A stretch of DNA of 64,000 nt from Flavobacterium pectinovorum (GCF_006438875.1 NZ_RCZH01000020.1:1-64000), one strand, 5' to 3'. Shown: positions 17,619 to 27,067, counted from the stretch's first letter. Notes: generated by a model not told the origin, from the sequence alone. Numbers and translations are program-made.

Positions 17619-18452
17619 TTAGCCTGCAACAAATTCTTTATTCAATATTTTTGACGAAATATATTTTGCTACACCGTCTTCAGCATTTGTGCTAATAACT
17701 TCTAAATCAGGTAAAGTTTCTTTTAATAATGCAGGAGCATTCCCCATGATTAATCCTTTTCCGGTTAACGATAACATTTGAACATCGTTGAAACCATCTC
17801 CAAACGAAACAGCTTCTTCCGGAGAAAATCCTTCTTTTTCAAGAACACGCAATATTGCAACCGCTTTATCAATAGATTTATCCATAAATTCCAGACAAGT
17901 TGGCAAGCTAAAAGCATGATGCAAATTTTCTGAGGAATTAGCTAAAATGGCATCTTTTAGTACTACCAATTTTTCGTGATTGTCGTGCGAAAAGAATATT
18001 TTTATTGCACCAAAATCTTCCAGTGTTTCATAATCTACCAATTCAGGACGATATTTTAATTCCTCTTGAAAAGCGTTTAGTTTTTCACTTATTCTATTGG
18101 TCTGCCAAACATTCTCTTTGAATAAAACGACCGTAATTTCAGGATCAATTTCAACATTTAATGCTGCTTTTACAATATCACTTTCTAAGTTAAATGCAAA
18201 AAGTTGTTCTTTATCAGGCGAATGAATTCTTGCTCCGTTTGAGCTTACCAAATAAACCGGAACTTCAAGTTTTTCAATAATCGCCATTGCGTCAAGATGG
18301 TGACGGCCTGTAGCAACAACAATAAGGTAATTTTGATTGTGTAGTTCCTGAAAAACAGATTTAGTATAATCAGATATTTTATGCTGTGGATTGAGTAAAG
18401 TTCCATCTAAGTCACTTACAACAACTTTTATATTCTTAAGTTTAGAAGTCAT
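17619..18452 (-). CDS. Cof-type HAD-IIB phosphatase
   Basis: A 277-residue cytosolic hydrolase of the Cof/YidA group, which dephosphorylates sugar phosphates and similar small molecules. Motif I VVSDLDGTLLN has Asp14 and Asp16, motif II lies in VVATGRHH, and a type IIB cap is inserted in the middle. Motif IV is SFGDGFNDVQML. The substrate cannot be told from the sequence. It is followed by its own terminator and lies apart from its neighbours. Confidence 0.9.
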   Translation of the reverse strand: MTSKLKNIKVVVSDLDGTLLNPQHKISDYTKSVFQELHNQNYLIVVATGRHHLDAMAIIEKLEVPVYLVSSNGARIHSPDKEQLFAFNLESDIVKAALNVEIDPEITVVLFKENVWQTNRISEKLNAFQEELKYRPELVDYETLEDFGAIKIFFSHDNHEKLVVLKDAILANSSENLHHAFSLPTCLEFMDKSIDKAVAILRVLEKEGFSPEEAVSFGDGFNDVQMLSLTGKGLIMGNAPALLKETLPDLEVISTNAEDGVAKYISSKILNKEFVAG

Positions 18453-18611
18453 ATTAAAATCAAGTATTTTATGAATTGCAAATTTACGGCTTTACGCTCA
18501 GAAGAGCAAAGATTACAAACCGTAAAAGCCTGAAATAAGCGAAGTTTATTATTTATTTAACTATTTCGTTAAATATTGAATATTCAGCACTTTTCGTCTT
18601 TATTTTACTAA

Positions 18612-19073
18612 TTAATCTTCATAACTTTCACCATGTCCACTTGCTTTAGTCAAACTCAGGCCATTTTTAAAAACTAACTGAAGTCCGTGTTCTTCTTCCC
18701 ATTCACATCCACAAGAAACACATAAATAAAAAACTCCATTTTCATCCCAATCAATAATTATTTCAGATGGATAAACAAAATTCCAAACTTCTTCAACAGT
18801 TTTAATATCTAATCGTTTCGTATATCCAAATTTTAAAATTTCATCATAATAATTGAAAACTAGTTGCGCATTTTTAATACTTTCTTTCACATCAAGTTTT
18901 AGAAAATTCTCTAATACTTCATCTGCTTCAAACAAATATGAAGGATATCTGGCATCCACAAACCCAATTTTTAATTTTTTATTATTAAAATACGGTATTG
19001 GATATGGCTCACTTTCAAAAAAATCTAAATCATGTTCCAAAGGTTTAAGTTCTCCAACAATTTTTGATTTCAT
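18612..19073 (-). CDS. DUF6985-like small protein
   Basis: A 153-residue acidic cytosolic protein with no signal peptide. The C-terminal pattern VSCGCEWEEEHGLQLVFKNG resembles DUF6985-type proteins, which I recall as being found near toxin-immunity genes. That family name is a recollection and the role is unknown. It overlaps the upstream DUF1801 gene by four bases (ATGA) and is the last member of a three-gene coupled cassette on the minus strand. Confidence 0.5.
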   Translation of the reverse strand: MKSKIVGELKPLEHDLDFFESEPYPIPYFNNKKLKIGFVDARYPSYLFEADEVLENFLKLDVKESIKNAQLVFNYYDEILKFGYTKRLDIKTVEEVWNFVYPSEIIIDWDENGVFYLCVSCGCEWEEEHGLQLVFKNGLSLTKASGHGESYED

Positions 19074-19435
19074 GTAATTTTTATAATCCCAGTTTTATAT
19101 AAATTTATAGCCTTCTCAATAACCCTTTCAATTTGTTCCAAAGGCAAATCTTCATTATTATTCAGCATCATAATTTTCATCCTTGACCGATTTTCCTGAA
19201 TCAAAAAAGACTCTTCAAAGTGTTTGCCTTCTACAATTCCAATATAAGGCTGTTTGTTTTTTTTATGAATCCATAAGTAGCAAAACATTTTTCCCTTATA
19301 ACAAAAAAATGGCATTCCATATTTTAAAACATTAGTAATGTTTTGGTCTTGTTTTAGAATAATTTCTTTTAATGCAAGAAAGATTCCCTTTACAGGCTCT
19401 TCTTGGTTTAAATAGAAATCATCCAATTTTGTCAT
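19070..19435 (-). CDS. DUF1801 (YdhG-like) protein
   Basis: A 121-residue protein of the YdhG/DUF1801 fold. Visible features are the N-terminal YLNQEEPVKGIFLALKEIIL, the core VLKYGMPFFCYKGKMFCYLWI and the tail LPLEQIERVIEKAINLY. The family is widespread, small, cytosolic and poorly characterised. Start and stop both form ATGA overlaps with the neighbours, so it is translated within the same three-gene mRNA. Confidence 0.75.
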   Translation of the reverse strand: MTKLDDFYLNQEEPVKGIFLALKEIILKQDQNITNVLKYGMPFFCYKGKMFCYLWIHKKNKQPYIGIVEGKHFEESFLIQENRSRMKIMMLNNNEDLPLEQIERVIEKAINLYKTGIIKIT

Positions 19436-19917
19436 TTTTTACTTTTTGGAGTTCTTGCAAAACTTATTTTTAACTTATCCGTGCATTTAGAATTAACTTT
19501 ACTTTTATGTATCAAAGAATCATTCCTCATATAAAATTTTTCTTTGTTAAGAACTACAAATGAAACATCAATATCAGGCGTACAGCCAGGTATTGTTGTC
19601 GTAACTTTATTTTTTCCATCAGAAGAATTACAATCAGAAAAAGGAGAAACATTATAGCAATCTTCCATTTTTGTACTACTTAATTCTATGGTATCTCCTA
19701 TTATTTTCCAACTTCCGTTAGAGAAACCTGTCCAGTCGCTGCTTCCCCCGTTATATAAAAATGTATTATTATCGAGTATTTTTAAAGTGGTCTTATTCTC
19801 GGCTTTAAATCCGGTATCATACCAGGTTCCAACAAAATTTTTCGGGGTACTTTCTGTTTTCTTACACGAAATAGAAAAAATAAGAACTACTAAACTCAGT
19901 GTTTTAATTGTCATCAA
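19432..19917 (-). CDS. Lipocalin-like lipoprotein, hypothetical
   Basis: A 161-residue predicted lipoprotein: signal MMTIKTLSLVVLIFSISC with lipidated Cys18. The body has the strand pattern of small lipocalin-like proteins (FVGTWYDTGF, then GSWKIIGDTIELSST). Cysteines in DCYNVSPFSDC and later PGC may form disulfides. I do not recognise a specific family. It is the first gene of the coupled three-gene cassette on the minus strand. Confidence 0.65.
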   Translation of the reverse strand: MMTIKTLSLVVLIFSISCKKTESTPKNFVGTWYDTGFKAENKTTLKILDNNTFLYNGGSSDWTGFSNGSWKIIGDTIELSSTKMEDCYNVSPFSDCNSSDGKNKVTTTIPGCTPDIDVSFVVLNKEKFYMRNDSLIHKSKVNSKCTDKLKISFARTPKSKK

Positions 19918-20052
19918 ATAGAAATTTTAATTTTCAAATTTATCAAAAAAAATATTCGTTTCCTGCATATCTGTCTTTAGATTATGTAGAAAACGAATAT
20001 TAGTAAATGTCAAATCACATTTCACGATTTACATTTGACACTTTATAAAAAA

Positions 20053-21003
20053 TTAATCGTGATTTTCTATTTGTTTATAAGCATCAATTACCTTTTTGAC
20101 TAATCTGTGACGTACGATATCCTTATCATCAAGATAAATAATTCCGATTCCGTCAACGTCTTTCAGAACCAAGATTGCTTCTTTAAGACCAGAAATAGTT
20201 CTGCGTGGTAAATCGACCTGTCCAGGATCACCCGTAATCATGAATTTGGCATTTTTTCCCATACGGGTCAAAAACATTTTCATTTGCGAGTGTGTCGTAT
20301 TCTGCGCTTCATCGAGAATTACAAAGGCATTATCAAGCGTACGTCCACGCATAAATGCCAATGGCGCAATCTGTATAATTCCTTTTAAAATGTAATCTTC
20401 GAGCTTTTCGTTTGGCAGCATATCGCGCAAAGCATCATAAAGAGGCTGCATGTAAGGATCTAGTTTTTCTTTCATATCGCCGGGTAAAAAACCAAGATTT
20501 TCTCCTGCTTCTACCGCCGGTCGCGTTAGTATTATCCTTTTTACTTCCTTGTCTTTAAGCGCTTTAACCGCCATTGCAACACCAGTGTACGTTTTTCCTG
20601 TTCCGGCTGGACCAACAGCAAATACCATATCGTTTTTTTTGATGGTATCTACCAATAGTTGCTGGTTAGGCGTCATGGCTTTAATTATTTTACCGCCAAC
20701 TCCATGAACTAATATTTTGTCATGATCGTATGATTTTCTTTCATCCTGACCATCACTCATTATTACACGTTCAATTACATTATCATCAATGTTGTTGTAT
20801 CTTGTAAAATGAAGCATAAGCCTCTGAAATCTTTTTTCGAATTCATCTAGAACTTCTTTTTCGCCAAATGCTTTCAAAGTGGTACCTCTCGCTACTATTT
20901 TAAGCTTTGGGTAATACTTTTTAATTATTTCAAGATGAGTGTCTTGAGCGCCCCAAAAGTCTTTTGGAGCGATGTCTATGAGCTCGATAATTCTTTCGTT
21001 CAA
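20053..21003 (-). CDS. PhoH-like ATPase
   Basis: A 316-residue cytosolic P-loop protein of the PhoH/PhoL family. Walker A is GPAGTGKT (131-138), Walker B lies in AFVILDEAQN, and sensor-like ITGDPGQVDLP follows. An N-terminal KH-like region (about 20-75) precedes the ATPase domain. The family is linked to RNA metabolism and helicase-like activity, often near ybeY; the partner is not here. It diverges from the SAM hydrolase gene. Confidence 0.92.
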   Translation of the reverse strand: MNERIIELIDIAPKDFWGAQDTHLEIIKKYYPKLKIVARGTTLKAFGEKEVLDEFEKRFQRLMLHFTRYNNIDDNVIERVIMSDGQDERKSYDHDKILVHGVGGKIIKAMTPNQQLLVDTIKKNDMVFAVGPAGTGKTYTGVAMAVKALKDKEVKRIILTRPAVEAGENLGFLPGDMKEKLDPYMQPLYDALRDMLPNEKLEDYILKGIIQIAPLAFMRGRTLDNAFVILDEAQNTTHSQMKMFLTRMGKNAKFMITGDPGQVDLPRRTISGLKEAILVLKDVDGIGIIYLDDKDIVRHRLVKKVIDAYKQIENHD

Positions 21004-21205
21004 ATGAGATAGTTTTAAATTAAAAATAAATCAGTTTTTATAAATCAGTGGTTGTCGGGTATTTTTTTAGTTTAAAGTTTTCAGTGACAGTCGGAGTTTT
21101 AAAATCATTATCGTTAAAAAACTGAAAACTGAAACTGAAAACTAAGACTACTATATATTTATCGCAATTTGTCTTTTCTTTCTTTCAATTTGCATTTACT
21201 ATTAT

Positions 21206-21213
21206 TAGCTTTG
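21206..21213 (+). promoter_or_regulatory. Candidate -7 box for the SAM hydrolase gene
   Basis: TAGCTTTG fits TAnnTTTG, 60 bases before the start codon. No well-spaced TTG was found. Confidence 0.35.
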
Positions 21214-21272
21214 CATTTCTCAAATTTAATGAAAATTAGATTTAAATACTACCAATAGTTATAAACAAAATT

Positions 21273-22100
21273 ATGTCAATAATTACCCTTACTACCGATT
21301 ACGGCTTAAAAGACCACTTTGTTGGTTCGCTTAAGGGTAAAATATTATCTGAGTATCCAGAGGTTACAATTGTTGATATTTCGCATGACATAGATCCATT
21401 TAACACTGCTGAAGCAAGTTACATTGTTGGCGCATCTTATTTGAGTTTCCCAAAAGGAACCGTTCACTTAATTGGTGTCGATATCGAACGCAATAAAGAG
21501 AATCAGCATATTGCCATGCAATGGAATGATCATTTCTTTATTTGTGCCGATAATGGTATTCTAAGCATGCTTACGCAGAAAATTGTTCCGCAAAAAATTG
21601 TTGCCATCAATATACACGATCGTTTTCCGAGTGAATTCAGCGATTTGGATATTTTTATAAAAGTTGCCAGCCATATTTCTAAAGGCGGATTACTAAATGT
21701 TATTGGAAAAGAAATCGCAGAAATTAAACAAATTACAGAGCTGCAACCTGTAATCTCAAACGACGGAAGCTCTATAAAAGGATATGTAATTTACATTGAT
21801 CATTTTGGAAACATTGTAACTAATATTTCCAAAAAGCAGTTTGTAGAAATCGCAAAAGGGCGTCCGTACGAAATTGTAATGAAGCCAAAAAGTATCAAAA
21901 CAATTCTGCCAAATTACTCTGCAATAGCAACATCAGACAAATATCCCATTAAAACTTACGAAGGCGAAAAGCTGGCTATTTTTAACGAAGCCGGTTTTCT
22001 TGAAATTGCCATTTTTAGGAGTAATCCTTCAAAAGTTGGTTCAGCAAATAGCCTTTTAGGATTGAATTATCGTGATGTGATTACGATTAAGTTTTTATAA
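21273..22100 (+). CDS. S-adenosylmethionine hydrolase (SAM hydroxide adenosyltransferase, DUF62)
   Basis: A 275-residue enzyme of the DUF62 family, related to fluorinase and chlorinase, which uses water to split SAM into adenosine and methionine. Visible features are the N-terminal ITLTTDYGLKDHFVGSLKG with the substrate Asp, VDISHDIDPFNTAEASY, and the C-terminal domain with YVIYIDHFGNIVTNIS. There is no chloride-loop insertion to suggest a halogenase. It is cytosolic and probably monocistronic, and is followed by a repeat-filled gap. Confidence 0.9.
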   Translation: MSIITLTTDYGLKDHFVGSLKGKILSEYPEVTIVDISHDIDPFNTAEASYIVGASYLSFPKGTVHLIGVDIERNKENQHIAMQWNDHFFICADNGILSMLTQKIVPQKIVAINIHDRFPSEFSDLDIFIKVASHISKGGLLNVIGKEIAEIKQITELQPVISNDGSSIKGYVIYIDHFGNIVTNISKKQFVEIAKGRPYEIVMKPKSIKTILPNYSAIATSDKYPIKTYEGEKLAIFNEAGFLEIAIFRSNPSKVGSANSLLGLNYRDVITIKFL

Positions 22101-22217
22101 GTTTAGAGTATTGAATATCTAAAAAATGGCACGGAGATTTTAACTGATTTAAGCTGATAGATACAGATTTTCTCGTGGCTTTGTCATTTCGATTTCTATG
22201 ATAAAAGCAATTTTTTA

Positions 22218-22253
22218 AGAGCTAATCCCGCTATCCGTTTCAATCTTTTTCAT
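22218..22253. repeat. Conserved intergenic element, copy B (partial)
   Basis: AGAGCTAATCCCGCTATCC followed by CAATCTTTT matches the inverse of the right half of the element at 189-279, with a few substitutions and small length changes. Confidence 0.55.
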
Positions 22254-22273
22254 AAGAATGTTTACGTTTAGTA

Positions 22274-22386
22274 TGTCATTTCGATCCCGAGGCTTCGGGA
22301 GAGAAATCACACTCGAAACTCGACAAAGATTGGTGATATTCGTTACGGAATTACAAATGCGATCTCTCCTTTGTTAAGATGACAAC
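22274..22386. repeat. TGTCATTTCGA inverted repeat, degenerate
   Basis: The left arm starts TGTCATTTCGATCCCGAGGC and the right arm ends in GATGACAAC. The centre CTCGACAAAGATTG is shared with the repeat at 28281-28388, showing one family. The arms have diverged. Confidence 0.6.
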
Positions 22387-22447
22387 ATTGCGGTAAAAAC
22401 TATTTTATAATATTTTAATTTTTCATAAAAAGAACAATCAATTTTGG

Positions 22448-22455
22448 TATTTTTG
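22448..22455 (+). promoter_or_regulatory. Candidate -7 box for the ABM gene
   Basis: TATTTTTGC fits the TAnnTTTG consensus 68 bases before the ABM-domain start codon. The -33 element is not clear. Confidence 0.35.
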
Positions 22456-22522
22456 CGCACCTGTAAGATCTTTAGACATTCAACAATCTAAAATCAGCAA
22501 TCTAAAATCTAAAATTAAACAC

Positions 22523-22819
22523 ATGTTTGTTAGAATAGTAAAAATGAGTTTTCACGAAGAAAAGATTCCGGATTTTCTGGAGAATTTTGAAAGCGTGAAA
22601 GACAAAATACGAAATGCTGAAGGAAATCGTTTTTTAGAATTGTATCAGGATAAGAATGACAAAAGCATCTTTTTTACTTACAGTTATTGGGAAACTGAAG
22701 AAGATTTAGAAAATTACAGAAAATCTGAATTATTTAATTCGGTTTGGAGTTTTACAAAAACACTGTTCAATGCAAAACCAGAAGCGTGGAGCGTTGACAA
22801 GATTGTTAGTTTGAATTAG
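22523..22819 (+). CDS. Antibiotic biosynthesis monooxygenase (ABM) domain protein
   Basis: A 98-residue protein with the dimeric ferredoxin-like ABM fold. Visible features are MFVRIVKMSFHEEKIPDFLENF, the central EGNRFLELYQDKNDKSIFFTYSYWE and the helix ENYRKSELFNSVWSF. Members include quinol monooxygenases, haem-degrading enzymes and proteins with no known activity. The role is therefore open. It appears monocistronic. Confidence 0.8.
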   Translation: MFVRIVKMSFHEEKIPDFLENFESVKDKIRNAEGNRFLELYQDKNDKSIFFTYSYWETEEDLENYRKSELFNSVWSFTKTLFNAKPEAWSVDKIVSLN

Positions 22820-22987
22820 TTTGTTTCAAGTTTCAGGTTTCAGGATATATGCTGAATCTGAATATTGGAACGAAGTAACCGCAGAGAACGCAAAGATTAT
22901 ATTTAAATCGTTTTAGAAATAGCAAAGTTCGCAAAGCTGTGTGGACATGAAACCTGAAACTTGAGACAAAAAATAATAAATCTAATT

Positions 22988-23362
22988 ATGAAATACATTT
23001 TCTTATGTCTTTTATTAGTTTCGCTTAGTAGTTGTTCGCAAAATAAACGTTTAGTTTTAGGTAAAGAATATGCGCAAGAAGAGTTAAAAAGAGCTTTATC
23101 TAAAGAAGTGCAACATAATATTATTAATAATAAAACAATACTAATAAAAGACAGTGTTATTGCAATTAAAATCGCAGAACCAATTTTATTCGAAATTTAC
23201 GGCAAACAAAACATTGAAAAACAAAGACCGTATGAAATTTATTTATTGCAAAATTACTGGGTTATTTCAGGAACTTTGCCCGAAGATTATTTGGGAGGAA
23301 CATTTTTAATAATTATTGATTCCAAAAACTCAAAGATCATAAAAATAACACACGGAAAATAA
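22988..23362 (+). CDS. NTF2-fold immunity-type lipoprotein
   Basis: A 124-residue protein with lipoprotein signal (LLLVSLSSC, then SQNKR). The C-terminal pattern IAEPILFEIYGKQNIEKQRP, then NYWVISGTLP, GGTFLIIID and ITHGK resembles NTF2-fold immunity proteins (Imm-NTF2 type) linked to polymorphic toxins. No toxin gene is adjacent, so it would be an orphan. The ATG at 22988 gives a proper lipoprotein signal; the one at 22961 adds nine residues. Short GTTTCAGGTTTCA-type repeats flank it on both sides. Confidence 0.6.
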   Translation: MKYIFLCLLLVSLSSCSQNKRLVLGKEYAQEELKRALSKEVQHNIINNKTILIKDSVIAIKIAEPILFEIYGKQNIEKQRPYEIYLLQNYWVISGTLPEDYLGGTFLIIIDSKNSKIIKITHGK

Positions 23363-23431
23363 TTTTTAAAGCTTTCAGAGTTCAAAAAACTGAAACCTGA
23401 AACAAAAAAACTTGAAACAAAAATAAGTTAC

Positions 23432-24157
23432 ATGAAATCAATCATTTTACGAGAAATAAAATCCTTTTTTGGCTCTCCTATTGGCTATTTGGTCATTGCT
23501 ATTTTCTTAATTAGCAATGGACTATTTTTATGGGTATTCGAAGGAGATTACAACATATTAAACAGTGGTTATGCCGATTTGACTCCGTTTTTTACTTTGG
23601 CGCCATGGATTTTAATTTTCTTGATTCCTGCGGTTACAATGAGAAGTTTCTCTGATGAAAAAAAACAAGGAACATTAGAATTGCTTCTAACTAAACCATT
23701 ATCAATTTGGGAAATCGTAAACGGAAAATTTTTAGGTTCCCTCCTATTGATTGTTTTGGCAATTATTCCAACCTTTATATATGTAAAAGTGATTTCTAAT
23801 TTGGGTGCACCCGAAGGAAATATCGATATGGGAAGTACAATTGGTTCTTATTTTGGATTATTATTTCTGATTGCGGCTTATTCAGCTATCGGAATTTTTA
23901 CTTCTACGTTATCCGAAAATCAAATCGTTGCTTTTATTATTGCCGTTTTTCTGTGCTTTATTTTCTATTTTGGATTTGAAGGATTGGCTTCATTGATTCC
24001 CGGATCTTCTACAATTGTTTCGGCATTTGGTATGCAGGATCACTTTAAAAGTATGAGTCGAGGCGTTATTGATACACGCGATGTTCTTTATTTTTTGAGC
24101 ATCACCGTATTATTTCTGTCTTTTACAGTTTATCAATTAAAATCTTTTAAAGCATAA
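23432..24157 (+). CDS. gldF: Gliding motility ABC transporter permease GldF
   Basis: A 241-residue ABC-2 type permease with six hydrophobic segments. The N-terminal MKSIILREIKSFFGSPIGYL and SFSDEKKQGTLELLLTKPLSIWEIV are typical of GldF. In Flavobacterium GldF works with GldG and the ATPase GldA, and mutants fail to glide. The stop codon overlaps the gldG start by one base, so the two are co-translated. gldA is not in this window. Confidence 0.93.
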   Translation: MKSIILREIKSFFGSPIGYLVIAIFLISNGLFLWVFEGDYNILNSGYADLTPFFTLAPWILIFLIPAVTMRSFSDEKKQGTLELLLTKPLSIWEIVNGKFLGSLLLIVLAIIPTFIYVKVISNLGAPEGNIDMGSTIGSYFGLLFLIAAYSAIGIFTSTLSENQIVAFIIAVFLCFIFYFGFEGLASLIPGSSTIVSAFGMQDHFKSMSRGVIDTRDVLYFLSITVLFLSFTVYQLKSFKA

Positions 24158-25842
24158 TGAAAGTATCTACTCAACAAAATATCAAAACGTTAGGTATTAC
24201 GGTTTTTGTTTTAATCGTTTTAAATGTATTGGGAAGTTTATTTTTCCACCGATTTGATTTAACCAAAGACAAACGATATACTTTATCTGAAACTTCTTTA
24301 CAAATTGTAAAACAGGTAAAAAACCCGTTGTCGATCAAGATTTATATGCAAGGCGATTTGCCGGCAGATTTTAAACGTTTACAGCTAGAAACAAAACAAT
24401 TACTGGAAGAGTTTCAGGCTTATAACAGCAATATTGTTTTTGAATTTGTTAATCCGTTAGAAAACGGAGACGAAAACATGGATGTTGTAAAATCTCTTTA
24501 TCAAAAGGGTCTTACGCCAATAAACATCACTGTTGACAATAAAGGAAAACAATCTCAGGCAATGGTTTTTCCTTGGGCAGTTGCGGTTTATAATAATAAA
24601 GAAGTTAATATTCCTTTGTTGAAAAACATTATGGGCGCTTCGACGACGCAAAAAGTAATTGGGTCAATTCAGCATTTAGAATATTCGATTGCTGATGCTA
24701 TTAATAAAATCAGCAAAGACAGACAAAAGAAGGTTGCGATTATAAAAGGAAACGGAGAATTAAGTGAAGTTCACATTGCTAAATTATTACAGCAAATTCG
24801 TGAAAGTTACTATATAGGACCTTTCACTTTAGATTCTGTGGCTCAAAATCCAACAGGAACTTTAGACGCTTTAAAAAAATATGATTTAGCGATTATCTCA
24901 AAACCAACTGAAACTTTTTCTGATGAAGAAAAACAGGTTTTGGATCAGTTTATTATGAATGGTGGGAAAACCTTGTGGCTAATTGATCAGGTTGCGGCTG
25001 ATATGGACAGTTTATACAATCAATCCGGTGCAACGTTGGCATATCCAAGAGATTTGAATCTGAATGATATGTTCTTTAAATACGGATTCAGAATTAATCC
25101 CGATTTAGTAAAAGACGAACATGGAAGCCCTATAAAATTAGCTACTGGCGAACAAGGAAGTGCTACACAATACCAGGATTTTGTTTGGAAGTATGCCCCT
25201 ATTGTAGTACCAACGAGCAATAATCCGATAGTAAAAAATCTGGGGGAAATTAAATTTGATTTCGCAAGCCCGATTGATACTTTGAAAAACGGAATCAAAA
25301 AAACGGTTTTATTGCAATCGTCTCAATATTCTAAAACCGTTGGATCACCTGCAGAAATCAGTTTGAATATTGTAACCGAAAAAACTTCTCCACAGGATTA
25401 TATAAATAAAGGAAACATTCCGCTTTCTGTTTTACTGGAAGGTTCGTTTCACTCGGCTTTTGAGAATCGCGTATTGCCGTTTAAAGAAAATTCGTTTTTA
25501 GCAAAAGGAAAACCAAACAAAATGATTGTAATTGCCGATGGAGATTTGGCGAGAAATCAATTAGACAAAAACATGATGCCTGTAGAATTAGGTTACGATC
25601 AACGTACCGGAAACCTATACGACAACAAAGATTTCATGATGAATTGTATTAATTATTTGTTGGATGATACCGGACTTATTAACATTAGAAGCAAAGATGT
25701 TAGTTTGCCATTATTGGACAAAGAGAAGGTTTACGAGAATTATACAATGACGCAATTCATAACTATCGGACTTCCAATTCTAATTTTATTGGTTTTCGGA
25801 TTAGCCTTTACTTACTTACGAAAAAGAAAATACAGCAAATAG
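24157..25842 (+). CDS. gldG: Gliding motility-associated protein GldG
   Basis: A 561-residue membrane protein with a transmembrane segment near 11-30, a large extracytoplasmic GldG/ABC-auxiliary domain (RFDLTKDKRYTLSE, then KPTETFSDEEKQVLDQFI and LIDQVAADMDSL) and a C-terminal transmembrane segment near 534-552 followed by RKRK. It partners GldF in the putative gliding ABC transporter. Its gene starts on the last base of gldF. Confidence 0.93.
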   Translation: MKVSTQQNIKTLGITVFVLIVLNVLGSLFFHRFDLTKDKRYTLSETSLQIVKQVKNPLSIKIYMQGDLPADFKRLQLETKQLLEEFQAYNSNIVFEFVNPLENGDENMDVVKSLYQKGLTPINITVDNKGKQSQAMVFPWAVAVYNNKEVNIPLLKNIMGASTTQKVIGSIQHLEYSIADAINKISKDRQKKVAIIKGNGELSEVHIAKLLQQIRESYYIGPFTLDSVAQNPTGTLDALKKYDLAIISKPTETFSDEEKQVLDQFIMNGGKTLWLIDQVAADMDSLYNQSGATLAYPRDLNLNDMFFKYGFRINPDLVKDEHGSPIKLATGEQGSATQYQDFVWKYAPIVVPTSNNPIVKNLGEIKFDFASPIDTLKNGIKKTVLLQSSQYSKTVGSPAEISLNIVTEKTSPQDYINKGNIPLSVLLEGSFHSAFENRVLPFKENSFLAKGKPNKMIVIADGDLARNQLDKNMMPVELGYDQRTGNLYDNKDFMMNCINYLLDDTGLINIRSKDVSLPLLDKEKVYENYTMTQFITIGLPILILLVFGLAFTYLRKRKYSK

Positions 25843-25857
25843 ATGTTAATAAAAAAT

Positions 25858-25889
25858 TTGCAAAACTAAGATTGTTTACGATATATTTG
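25858..25889 (+). promoter_or_regulatory. Candidate dnaN promoter
   Basis: TTG at 25858-25860 stands 21 bases before TATATTTG at 25882-25889, matching the Bacteroidota promoter pattern, about 60 bases before the dnaN start. Confidence 0.45.
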
Positions 25890-25948
25890 TAATCCGTATC
25901 TTTAGCGTCTAAATGCTAAAGAATACACCAAAAAATAAAACAAAAGAG

Positions 25949-27067
25949 ATGAAATTTATAGTATCGAGTTCGTACTTATTAAAACAATTACAAGTTTTAG
26001 GTAGTGTAATCAACAGTAACAATACGTTGCCTATTTTAGATAACTTTTTATTTGAACTAGACAATGTTGAGTTGACAGTTTCGGCTTCGGATCTTGAAAC
26101 TACAATGTCGGCTACATTATCAATTGATTCTACAAGCAAAGGAAGTGTTGCTGTGCCAGCTAAACTTTTGCTTGAAATTTTGAAAACGTTCCCGGAACAG
26201 CCTTTAACTTTTACAGTTGAAGATAACAATACAGTTGAAATCAGTTCAAATTCAGGAAAATATGCATTGGCATATGCTGCGGGAGAAGAATTTCCTAAAG
26301 CAGTAAACCTTGAAGATCCATCTGTAACACTTGTTCCTGCAGATGTTTTGGCAACTGCTGTAAGCAAAACAATTTTCGCTGCCGGAAACGACGATTTACG
26401 TCCGGTAATGTCTGGAGTTTTCTTCCAGTTCTCACCAGAAGGATTGACTTTTGTTGCAACAGATGCTCACAAATTAGTAAAATATGCCCGTACAGATGTA
26501 AAAGCGTCTCAGGTTGCAGATTTTATTATGCCAAAGAAACCTTTGAATATCTTAAAAAGTATTCTTGGATCTTCTGATGCTGAAGTAAAAATTGAATACA
26601 ACGATTCGAATGCGACTTTCTCATTTGACAATTATATTTTAATGTGCCGTTTAATTGATGGAAAATACCCTAATTATGAAGCGGTAATTCCAAAGGAGAA
26701 TCCAAACAAATTAATGATTGACCGTTCTTTATTTTTAAGTTCAGTTAAACGTGTTGCGATTTTCTCAAACAAAACAACACACCAGATTCGTTTAAAAATC
26801 GCCGGAGCTGAATTAAATGTTTCTGCTGAAGATATCGATTACTCAAACAAAGCCGAAGAAAGATTGACTTGTGATTACCAAGGAGATGATCTTCAAATTG
26901 GTTTCAACTCTCGTTTTTTAACAGAGATGTTGACTAACCTACAATCAGATATGATCATGCTAGAGATGTCATTGCCTAACAGAGCTGGTATTCTTACGCC
27001 TGTTGATGGTTTAGAAGAAGGAGAAACAGTAACAATGTTGGTAATGCCCGTAATGTTAAATAGTTAA
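25949..27067 (+). CDS. dnaN: DNA polymerase III beta subunit (sliding clamp)
   Basis: A 372-residue clamp that encircles DNA and tethers polymerases, mismatch repair and ligase. The three repeated domains are visible: MKFIVSSSYLLKQLQVL at the start, LRPVMSGVFFQF opening domain two, and PKENPNKLMIDRSLFLSSVKR opening domain three. The end TMLVMPVMLN is typical. The ATG at 25949 matches the family N-terminus; an earlier ATG at 25913 would add 12 atypical residues. It is not next to dnaA, as is usual in Flavobacterium. Confidence 0.96.
   Translation: MKFIVSSSYLLKQLQVLGSVINSNNTLPILDNFLFELDNVELTVSASDLETTMSATLSIDSTSKGSVAVPAKLLLEILKTFPEQPLTFTVEDNNTVEISSNSGKYALAYAAGEEFPKAVNLEDPSVTLVPADVLATAVSKTIFAAGNDDLRPVMSGVFFQFSPEGLTFVATDAHKLVKYARTDVKASQVADFIMPKKPLNILKSILGSSDAEVKIEYNDSNATFSFDNYILMCRLIDGKYPNYEAVIPKENPNKLMIDRSLFLSSVKRVAIFSNKTTHQIRLKIAGAELNVSAEDIDYSNKAEERLTCDYQGDDLQIGFNSRFLTEMLTNLQSDMIMLEMSLPNRAGILTPVDGLEEGETVTMLVMPVMLNS

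Larger units (their letters stand above)
22101..22522. other. Repeat-filled gap
   Basis: No gene is visible. The gap contains copy B of the conserved hairpin element (22218-22253), a degenerate member of the TGTCATTTCGA inverted-repeat family (22274-22386), and a promoter-like TATTTTTG at 22448-22455 before the monooxygenase gene. Confidence 0.6.
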
